From: Embiotoca jacksoni
Lineage: Eukaryota; Chordata; Actinopteri; Embiotocidae
Direction of reading: 5' to 3'
Assembly (NCBI GenBank): GCA_022577435.1
Contig: JAKOON010000011.1
Span: 12,509,198 to 12,573,197, forward strand
DNA: 64,000 bases
A program made the translations under genes and the position numbers. Shown here one piece after another: positions 12,240 to 23,300 of the stretch; the first letter of the stretch is position 1, and every line of letters begins with the position of its first letter. Below the pieces are notes generated by a model. It was not told the DNA's origin. It did no database searches and saw nothing but the letters and a program-made list of their open reading frames with translations.

Positions 12240-14088
12240 TACCTGCGACAGAGAGACAGACGGAGGCAGAGAGAGGGAGAGCGAGAGACAGGACGGAGGC
12301 AAAGACGGGAAGTGAAGTCACACACAACACCACAGCACCACTTCCTGTGTGGTGTCAAAATAAGAGCTGGAGAAGCCGGCAGACGACAGAAAAACTAGCC
12401 TGCATGTTTTTCAGGTTAAAAAAAACTAAACTTCAATGTTTAATGTACCCAAATATCAAAATATCATCTCTTATAGACAAAAGAGATGCAAATACGAGGT
12501 GTATTGATCACTAGAAGTTCTTGATCAATTAAAGAATATTTAATTGTTTTTTAACAGCTGAGTTCACCTTCCGCAGCCTGAAGATTTTTTTAAAGAAGTT
12601 AGTTCAGATATAGATTTATTGATCAGCTCAGCGTCCCCGCCAACTGGAGCACAAACTGAGGCCCGTCAGATCAGTGAAGTGTACGCAGTTCAATGTTCAA
12701 TGAAACAAAACAAGCGCTTCACAAGAACCTGCCAGAGCACAGGAGAACCACCTCCTCTGGACGGACCTCAGCAGTCCATCTTCATTTGACGGACAGGGTA
12801 CACTCAGAGGACAGTGACGTCCACATGTTGTCCAGGAAAGACTGAGGGTTTGGAAAGAGGGCTGAAAGAAAACACCGACATCAAACTGGAACAACGTCTA
12901 CGACACCACTTTTATCAGCCGGTAAAACGTCATCAATAAGCAGCTCAAACAAACACAAAAAATCACACCAGCTGTCGTGTTGAATTTTATTGTTCATCTT
13001 CTGTTGAACATAAAACATTTTTGCCTTTCGAGTCGTTCAGCAGCAACAGGAAACAGTGAAAATCAACTTACAGTCGTCAACAAAACGCTGCAAACGTTTT
13101 TTTGGCAAAAATCTGTTTTAAATTATGTGCTTCAAAGTTAAAAGGTTTTCAGGTTTACAGCAATAACTTACGTTTTACAGTGTTGTTTCCAAGGCGACAG
13201 AGCAGGAAGTTTTCGGCCAACAGACAATTTTTCAGGAAAAATTCATCAGGAAGTTAAAGAATTGACAAACTTTCCCTGAAACGAGCTTCTCCGACGGTTT
13301 CAGGTTTTCAAAGTTCAGTCGGCAGCAAACTTCCCCCCCAGTATTAAAAACAATGAGTGAGGTTCTGAAAAAAACACTTTCATGACTGTTCGACATTCAA
13401 ACTGGTTTCCTGAACATGTTCTGTCCTGAGAGACGACACATCCCATCATTCAACTGATTCCTGTTTCTTAGTGTTAGAAAAATCCGAAAGACCAGAAAAC
13501 GGAAGTCTTGTCAGGACGCAAGCGGTTTATTCTGGTGCTCAAAATTCAGACCTTAAAAGGAATTTGGCAACTGATGGAGGTTCATTCACTCTCAAAATGT
13601 TTCACATTTCTACCCGACGACACGAAAACATTTTGTTTCGTTCAGAACCAGACTCCATTAAAAAAAAAAAAACATGAAAACTTTCAAAAGAGCAGAATTA
13701 GCTCGGACGCTACAGCTAGCAGAAACATTATTGTCATTATCATCGTCTTTATGTCACCATGGTAACTGTCATTGTTAAGGTAGGGGGCGGGGCCATGCAG
13801 GGACAGGCAGAGAGGGGCGGAGCTAAAGCGCTACACAATTTTAGTGGTATAAAAACATAAAAAGTTCATTTTTAAACTTTTCTCGTTGAATAAAGAAGCT
13901 TGACAGACGGGTGAGAGGAGCCGACCAGGGGAGAGGAAATAGGTTAGGGGGCGGGGCTAGCACTTAAATACAGACTCACTTCCTGTACAGTTCAGTTCAC
14001 AAACAAACACTTTCTGTCGTTTCTCCAAATATACAATTCCTCCACGTTGTCAGCTGTCCTCAACGTGGCAGATTCCGCTTCCTGCTCT
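12240..14088. other. fsd1l 5' flank and apc 3' UTR
   Basis: On the minus strand, a pyrimidine tract ending TCGCAG (12243-12248) lies just before the fsd1l start, so an upstream non-coding fsd1l exon is possible. The part nearer 14 kb is presumably apc 3' UTR; a minus-strand AATAAA (TTTATT at 13526-13531) is a candidate poly(A) signal, with another near 12986. No further coding exon seen. Confidence 0.55.
13526..13531 (-). terminator. apc: candidate apc poly(A) signal
   Basis: AATAAA on the minus strand (plus TTTATT), about 560 nt past the apc stop. Another candidate lies near 12986. Confidence 0.4.
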
Positions 14089-14347
14089 TCACACGGACGT
14101 CACGATGTACGAGCCGCGCTCGCCGCCGGCACCGCTGCTGCCGCCCCCTTCGCCGCCCTTCGGCTCCCGTTTCTTGGTGACGGGGGTGGGAATGAGTGAC
14201 GGTCGTGTGGGCGTTGTCGATGATGACGTGGTGGTGGTTGCCGTGGTGGCGGTGGTGACCTCGGTGTTGCCCTTCCTCGGGCTCGGTGTGTAGTTGAAGG
14301 GGCTGACTCGAGCCGCCACGGCACCGCTGCGCTGCTGACCGCGCTGC

Positions 14348-14382
<35 letters not shown>

Positions 14383-17300
14383 GGGTTGTTGGCGTTCGGG
14401 CGGCGGCTTGTCGTCAAGGCTCTCGCAGCTCCGGCGCAGGTTGAGGTTGGAGGAGGAGGAAGAGGAGGAGGAGAGGATCTTGGGGGGGGTGGGGCTGTCG
14501 ATAACGGGCGGGGCGTTGGCGGCGGTGGGCGAGCGGGCCGAGCACGAAGAGGAGGAGCGCGGGTTGTTGACGGGACAGTCCTCCAGACGGACCCACACGT
14601 CCTCCGATTTGTCTGTTAAGTTCCGGCCAGCTGACGAGTCGCCACCGCTCTTCGCCTTGCGCCACGTTCCCTTCGACCTCCCGGCGCTATCCTCCTCGCT
14701 TCGCCCTTTCTCGCTCGATTCGGACGACGCCGACAGCACCGACGACGAGCTCCCCGTTCTCTTCCACGTGCCCACGCGCGGCAACGACGTTGAGTGTTTC
14801 CCGCCGCTTCCTCCTCCTCCTCCTCCTCCTCCCCCGCTGCCGTTTTCTCGCTTCCAGGTGCCGGTGCGGCTGAAGCGGGACGATGTCACTTCCTGTGGCC
14901 GCGACGGGCTTTCGGACTGGGAGCGGTTGACGTCGTGTCTCCTGGTTGCTGATGGCAGGGGTGTATCGGGGCTGGACGGCGACTCTAACGCTGCCGCGGC
15001 CGCCGACTCCTCGAGCTTCCTCTTAAGCGTCGGACTCGGAGCTTCTTTGATGAAAGTCGACTGACGGACGAGCGCCGGTTTTTCAGGCTCCGCCTTCTGC
15101 TTCTTGGCCGCTGTGGAGCCACCAACCCTCGACGCCGACTCGCTCCTCGGAATGCCGCCGCTCCTTGGCGCCCCGGCGGGTTTGGCAGGCCGAGAGGCCG
15201 ACGAAGATGACGATGCACTTCCTGGGGATGCGGTGCGCGGCAGCTGTGACAGCTTCCCTCCTTTCTGATTGGCTGCTGTGGCAGAGCGAGAGGGCGTGGA
15301 GTCCCGAGAGGACCCGCCTCCTCTGTCGCCGTCGCTGCCTCCTGGAGGTTTGGCTATGCCGGTTGCTCTGGGTTTGCTCCGCCCCCTGGCTGCTGGCTCC
15401 GCCCTCGGCTTGCCTGTGAACAGACTCCTGTAGACCTTCCTCCCGCCTTTAACCGACTTCTCCTCCTCCTCTTCCTCCTCCTCCTTCTTCTTCTTGGCCT
15501 CCAGCGTGCTGCGTTCTCCAGGCTTTAGGATCCTTCCGCCTCGCTTCATCTCTTTCTCCTCCGCATCTTCTTCCTCTGCGTTGTTATTGGCTGTCGGCAG
15601 GTGGAACGGCGAGCCGACAGACTTCAGGGACAGGACCGAGTCAGAGTCTGACGACGGTTGGCGGGACAGCGACGAGGCGGCGGCAGCGGCGTTCAGGCAG
15701 CTGACTATGGAGTTTGCACCTTCTTGGATGGCCTTCCAATCGAAGGACTCTGAGTCCGGGGAGGCGGGGCTTCGCGGTGCCTCCGAAGGCTCCTCCTCAC
15801 AGAGAATGCCTTCATCGGCTTTAGAGACGGGATGTGGCGCGGCCGCGGGGAGGGCGGCGGCTTTCTTCTTCTTCTTGGGCATGGCGGAGCTGATGCACTC
15901 CTGCAGCAGGTCGTCCTCAGAGTCGATACTGAGAGAGCTGAGCGACGAGTTCCTGGAGAAGCAGACGGGCGTGTCCTCGACGTGGAAGGCTTTAGGGGCA
16001 TAGCCGCTGGCGCCAGGGGGGCGGGGCTTTGACTCTACCTGTGGAGGAAAGAGGGTGGTTGTTACTCGTTATATAATAACAGGTTAAAAAAAATATTGCA
16101 GAGTGACTAAATTTGTATTTCACCTGATATTCTACTGAGCTACTGTGATGTCGACTGTTTCTTCTACCTGAGTACTTGTTTTGAAGAAGTACCAGTACTT
16201 TTCCCTGTCGACAGACTCACCTCTGCTGGAGGAGGAGGAGACTTGGCTCCTGCTTTGCCTCCATCCTTTTGCTCTGGTTGCGGCGGCGGTGCGAACTCCT
16301 TGTTGTTGTTCTCCTGGTCGATGTCGCTCAGCGAGCTCAGCGAGGAGTTTCTCGAGAAGCAGACGGGTGTGTCCTCGATGGCAAACTTCTGCTTCTCGTC
16401 TGTCGCCGTCTGATTGGTCGCAGGTTTGGTTCGGGGGAAAACGGCCGCCGTCTGCTGCTTCCTCTTCCTGGCTTCTTCTTCTTTTGTCTTTTTTCCCTCT
16501 TCGTCCTTTTCACTGCACTCATCTTCATCAAAGTCAAGGGAGCTCAGTGAGTCGTTGCGTGAGAAGCAGCAAGGCGTTCCCTCGATGGGCGTGTAATGTC
16601 GCGGTGAGTCGAAGGCAAATCCTGGTTTTGCTTTAGCGGCCGTTGTCTTGGCGACGCCGTGTGCCACTCGCGGAGGCATCGGCTTCACGGGCGATGTCGG
16701 TTTCTTCTTCTGCTGCTGCTGCTGCTGCAGGCTGAGAGGAGGTGGGGCCGGAGGAGGAAGAGGAGGCGGGAGCGGCGGGGCTTGAGGGTGCTCGCTGTTT
16801 GCTGCTGCTCTGACCGGCTTCCTGGGTTTGGCTTTGGGCATGGCGGCACTGATGCACTCGGCGAGGATGTCGTCGCCATTCTCGCCCTCAGGATATCCGG
16901 CCCGCCTCCTTGGGGTGGAGGACGGTGGGACTACAGGTGTGAGGGCTGCTGGTGCCTCCTCGTTGGGCGGAGAGTCTATAGTGAGGTCACTGAGCGAGGT
17001 GGCAGTGGAAAAATTGAGCGGCGTTCCCTCCACGCAGTAAACCCTCGGCACCTCCTCGGGCGGCGGCGGCATGTCCTTCCTCTGCTGCGCCTGGTTGCGG
17101 CTTTGAGAAGGGAGGAGCTTGTAGACGGGGAGCTGGCTTGGTTTCCGCGGGGCCGCTTGTTGCTGTTTCTTTGATTTCCGCGACGACTTGGGCATGGCCA
17201 TGTTGATGCACGCCTCCAGGATCTCGATGTCGTCGTCGTCGTCCGACTCCTCGAGGATTGGTTGAGTGGGCTCCTGCTCCTTCCCTTCGGCCCCTCCCTC

Positions 17301-20300
17301 CTCCTCCTCTTCCTCTTTCTTCTTGTTCATCTCTGCTGCGATGTACGGCTCATCCAGACTGAGCGCGCTCAGGCTGGAGGCGCGGGAGAAGCCGTGCGGC
17401 GTACTCTCAGTGGCGAAATGCAGCAGGACGTCGGCGCTGCTCTCCTCCTCGTCCTTCTTCTTGGCCTTTTCCTCCTCCTTCGTTTTCTGTGTGGGCTGTG
17501 GCAGCGGCGGCGTCTTTGCGCGGCTCGGCGGCATGGTCTGACCCGGGCTGTCGGGCAGGTCGCTGGGGCTGACCACCCCGCTCGGCACGCCGCTGCAGGG
17601 CTCACTGGAGCGCACGGAGCTTGCGATGGAGGAGGTGGAGAAGCTGTCGAGGGAGCTGACCGACGTGCAGCGGCTGAACATCAGTGGCGTCTCCTGGGCG
17701 TACGGCTGCTCGGGGGGGCTTTTAGGAGTCCTGGCGCCCGATGACGACGTCACGTGGTGGTGGTGGTGATGGTGGTGGGAGTGGCCGTGGTGGTGGTGGT
17801 GACCTCGCCGTCCTCGTATGGAGGGAGCCGTGGCAGTCTGGCTCTCAGCCTCCTTCTGTTGCCGCTGCTGCTGCTGCTCATGTGCGTCTTTTTCACTGAC
17901 GGGAAGCGTCGGGTAGTCGTTGCCGCTGCCGCCGCGGCCGTTCCCGCCTCTTCGCTTCCTCACAATGACATCACGGTCCTCATCCTCCTCCGATGACAGC
18001 GAGGAGAGCGAGCTGCCTCGAGAGAAGCAGATGGGGGTGTCCTCCACGCAGTACGTCTGTGTGGACTCCTGGTTGCTTTTTGGCACTCCCCGACTGGTTG
18101 GAGGAGGCGGGGGGCGGAGCTTGTTGTTAGAGGAAGACGGCGGTGGGGGCAGAGAAGGGGTGACAGTCTCTTCTGGCTTGAACAGTGGTTTGCGGGCGGT
18201 GTCAGCGCCGTACTTCAGGCTGTAGTCAATTGGCTGCTCCGCTGTCGCGTCAACGCCGTAGTTTGACGTTGCCGTGACAACAACGTAGCGTGGCGGCGCT
18301 ACCGACCCTATGCGGCTGCCACCCGGTGCCGATTCGTTACCATCATTCCTCCTCAACCTGGTGTCCTGTTCATTGTCATCGTCGCTCTCGATGCCACTGC
18401 GATGACTTGGACTCTGTCTGCCGGAATTCAGCTGTTCGTCAGAGTACTTCAGGCTGTAGTTGATGGGCGTGTCCAGCTCCGCGCCGTCATCGTCCGCCAT
18501 GTGATTGGCGCTGCGGATTTTATGTGCCAGGTCGGCGGGGTACTTCCTGTAGACGCAGCACTTGTTGGCGCCACTCTCGTCCGATGAGTAAAACGCTTCT
18601 GTGGATGGTTTGGTCTTTCCGCGGTTGCCGTAGCCGTCGGCGCTCGTCACGCTGTTGAGGCTGTCGCTGGACGCCCGGACGTTGGGCGGGAACACCGGCC
18701 GAGCGTAAGGTGCCTCCTCGCTGGTCCTCTTTGATCCGTCTCCGTTCTTCGGGCTCGACAGCACTGGCGTGTTGGCGTAGGAGCGTGTTGTGTTCCCTCC
18801 TCCGCCTGCGCCGCCGTTACAGCCCCGCCCTTTCCTGTGTGCCGCCTTGGGGCTCAGGTTGTCGATGTTGTCGAAGGTCTCTGACAGCTGCTGAGCATCC
18901 AGCTCCTCAAACAGCGCCTTCTGCTTGCGGGCGTGAAGCGACGGGGCGCCGGCGCCCGGTGACACCACACTAGCGTCTTTGTAGCGTGCCGGCCGGTTAG
19001 CCATCAGGTTGCGCAGGGCCGCGGCGCTGCCCATGGCGATCATCTTGTGCCGGGAGTGGATGAGGTTACGCAGCATGCCGACGGCGCCCAGCTCCCATAA
19101 TGCCTCCTGGTCTTTTGCATCTCGGGCCGACAGGTTCCAGAGCGTCCCACAGGCGTTAGACACAATGGTCAAACTGTGAGACTTCAGGTGCTGCAGCAGA
19201 GTCGGCAGGCAGCCGTGCTCACGCAGGATCTGCCTGCAAGACAAGAAGCAGGGAGAATAATCAGTCCCGTGTCCACACAGAGGTTTTTCCAGCTGCTTAC
19301 TTTTTTTTTTTACGTCGTTTACCTGTGCGCCTCGTTGGTGGCGATGAGGCTGGACACGTTCCGGAGGATGCCTCCACCGCTCTCGATGATGGCGAGCGTG
19401 TTGGTGTGGCTGCGATGAGTCAGCGTTCCCACCAGAAACGCCAGAGCTCCATCCACGGCGCAGATGTCCGCTTTGTTCTCCGTACAGTGAGCCGACAGGT
19501 TCCAGAGCGCGCTCAGAACAGACTTCAGGGTCGACTCCTGAAATAAGAGAAGAAAAACCACAGAGGCAAAGATTTAGAGCATGCTGAGTGTAGATCTTTG
19601 CACCCGTAAGGAAAATATTCATTTCGTGAACAAAGTAATAAAAAACGGACAGAAAAATTGTTTTCTTACCTTCTGCACCTCAAGAGCGCAGCCCATCAGC
19701 GCCCGCACGCTGCCGACCTCCCGCAGCGTCTTCTTACTGTTGACATCGGCACGCCACGACAAGTTCCTCAGAACACTGGCTATCACCTGGAAAAACAAAA
19801 ACACTGGCTATTACCTGGAAAACCAACGATGCGGGCTATCACCGTGAAAAGATAGTCTGTTGCCTGTTGCTGTGGCGACAGCTACACACCTGCTGCAGGT
19901 CTTCACTCTCAGACTTCAGCTGAGCGACCATGGCTCTCATGCAGCCTTTCATGGAGCACAGCGTGGCCTGATGGGAAATGACAACATGACGCTGTGATGT
20001 TCCGTCTGTGTGGCAGCACAACATTTTTGAAAACATTCAGGCACGACGAGTCAGCGTCCTCTCACCTTATTGGCTACATCTCCGAACGTGAGATTAGTGA
20101 GAGCCATGCCAGCATATCGCCGCAGAGTGACGCTGTAATGATCACTGCTCAGACCGAACATCTCGCAGTCCACCTGAAGCAGCTCCGCCACCGCCTGCAG
20201 ACCGCCTGCAGAGACACATAACCCAAACAGAGAGTGGGAGTGAAAACCAGTGCAGCCGCCAGTAAACCAGAAAGAGAGGCGGAGAAATAATCTTGAGGAA

Positions 20301-23300
20301 CCAATCACAGCCCGTCAAGACGAAACCAGTCAGTCAGACTCACCCAGTTCGTTCATGGCGTGTCGATGTTCTTCATCGAAGGAAAGTTTCATGAGAACGC
20401 AGACGGCCGGACAGATCTGATGCTCCACCGGAGACGGCACTGAACACACGTCATAAAACGCACGTGTTAATATATGTTTTGCACTTCCGGCGGCCCGTCA
20501 CGCTCTCCTGCTCATTGGTCTGTGTCACTTACTGGGGTTGTCCTCTTGGTCGACGCCCCTCTCGTGGTTCTCCTGCCAGCTCCAGCAGGCTTCGCAGTAG
20601 TGGCGCACCTGCTCCAGTAGGTGGAGCACTCTGATCTCCCGCCGCCCCCTCTTATCGTCCGGCTGACTGTGAACAATGTTGTGCAGCGCTGCCGAAGCTC
20701 GCGCTCGGGCCTCCTTACTGCCGCGAGAGTTACCTAGACGACCGGACACGTATAAACACAATCAGAGACACTTGAGGTTTCCAACGATTCAACAAAAGCG
20801 TAATGCTATGGAAACCAATGGTTACCTAGCAACAGAGAGTCCTTATCATTGCCGTGCAGCAACTGAATTAACAGCGGCAGGCAGCCGGACTGTCGCATGG
20901 CGATGCACGAGTCTTGCGAACTCGACATGGCGAGCAGTGTCCGTGACATGTCGTCCTTATCGTGAGTCCCCAACATGGAAAGAAGACTGTACACCATCTC
21001 CACCTGCAGGGGGCGACACAGAGTTTATCTTTACACACCTGCAGTGGGTGACAGAGACTGCAACTTTACACCTGCAGGAGGCGTCCCAGAGTTTGCCTTG
21101 CATTACCTTTGTTCCCAGGTGACTGGTGATTCGTCGAGGCACAGAATAGCTTGTCTCATTGGCTGGCTCTTGGTCCAATCGGCTGCTGGCGCTCTGGAGG
21201 AGAAAAAAGGGCTTTAAGAAGGACAGAAATATATACAGAAATGTCCTGAATGTTCTTCCTCTCCTCAGGCTCAGCAATAACCCGCCTTCACTGAAACCCC
21301 CGAATAAAGCTGCTGAATTTTAGACCTCAGATCTATTTTCATTCATCACAAACTTCCTGGTTTTCCACTCTTGGCAGTGCAGACAGGCCGTCTTTAATTG
21401 GTTTCTTTTACAGCACACATATTGTGATTGTTATTATTGCTGCTGAAGGGAATACATAAGTGTCGGGAGAGAGAAGAACAAATGTGCAGAAAGTAGTGTG
21501 GAGTGCATTTTATTGGGGACATCTGAAGACGTGCACACGCAGGATCCAGAAGGACGGGGACACGAAAAGGGAACTCCACGGATTTATCAAAGAAATTCAC
21601 CAGAAACGTGCAACAACATCAGCCTATACACGGTCAGCAGGAAACTGGATGACGGACAGGAAGCTCACCTGAGCTCCGGCCAATACACTGCTGTCGCTCG
21701 CCCCCTGAGCTTCCTCCACCTGCGGCGAAAGAGGAGAGAAAGTGACGTGTTGCTAAGGTAGTAACAAGGCAGCTGATTCAGTTGGACGGGAAGTGAGTCA
21801 GGTGTTCCTGCTGAAAACAGCAGTGTGAGGTTACCTGCAGCCGTGCTCCGAGTCTCAGGATGTCCTTCTCTATCTGCTGGATACGAGACACACGAGCCTG
21901 AACAACACACACACACACACAGGGAACAGCAGAGTCTGTCAGCAGAGGGTAGTGATGACATGTAACACATTAAACTGGGTGAAGTTGCTCCTCCTACCTG
22001 AGCTCTCCTCTCCATCTCCTGGCAGGAGCCCAGCTGCTCCTCCATCGCCGATCGGATCTGACGAGCCTCGAACTCCAGCTGACGGCGACTCATGTCGGTC
22101 TGCAGAGTGAACTGACACCAGCGCTCACATTAACTCTCAGAAACAACAACTCCCAGGGTGCATTTCACCCACGAACGCAGTTTCTTATCTGGTCCAGTGG
22201 TTTCAGAATAAATCAACGCAGTAACCGCTTCATTCACACGCAAGCATCAGAGTGCCATTGCTGACCGGCAAGCAGCGTGTCTCATCTCACAACGGCCGGT
22301 CGCAGCCTCCACCAGAGGACGTCTGCCGATGTGTCGAAAGGCCCGTATAAAAAATACAGGTGTTGTAGTTTTAGCTGTTTTTAAAGGTCCCCGTTAGCAT
22401 TAGCAGCTGTTTACAGTGGAGAAGCGTCGTTATGATTTCAGCTTCAGACTTCGCTCTTTACTCTCCAACAGCTGTCGAGAAGGACACCCATGTTAACTCT
22501 GGTTCCTTAGTGACTCACTGTGACCTCCTGTGGTATAAAGCAGTACTACAGAACGGACGGGGCCGAAGCTAGCTGGTTAGCATGCTAACTTCAGTGACAA
22601 AACATCCTCTCTGCTGTTTCTACATCCTGTGGATGAGCTGTGGTCATTTTTATGTTTTAAACCGAGACTCTCGCAAGTTAGAGTTCGTAGAAATATTTCC
22701 CAGCAGTTTTCCAAAAACCTTTCCAGGCCTGGAACAAATTTGTCATATTCAAGAACTTTTCCACGTCATTCAAGCTTAAGTGAAAACACTTCTTACGTTT
22801 TCAGTGAGCGGCAGACTGTCGATTCTCTTGGTGAGATTCTGCAGCTGAGCGTAGTACCAGTCCTTCTCCTTCTCCTCCTTCTCCAGCTCAGCCAATAGGA
22901 GGGACCTGTCAGGGAGCAGCAGCCAATCACGGAGCGGGATACCGAGAGGTAGCGGGGGGTGCAAAAAAAAAAAATGAATCATCCATCAAAGGCCTCCAAC
23001 AGTCAGCTGTCAGTGTCCCGACTCATTATAACATAAGCAGTGAAGAATTTGTCCAAAATATCTGATTCTGATTAAACACAAAGTTGTTGCCATGACAGCA
23101 GATGATGCTTCAAATGTGGATGTTGCTGCAAAGAGGCAACAGACTACAGTACTCTATGGTATTAGTACTGTCAGCAGTACCTCTCCTTCTCCAGCTCCTC
23201 CAGGCAGCGGTCTTGGCTGTCTCTGCCCGCAGTCGGCAGCCCTCTCCTGGGGAAGGCGGCGGTCGTCGAGGGGCCCGGAGCTCCGGAGCCTCCAGCTGCC

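Noticed and set aside
14408..15064. 218-codon plus-strand frame and other plus-strand frames at 14-18 kb
   Set aside because: Antisense shadows of the large apc exons, low-complexity and without family resemblance.
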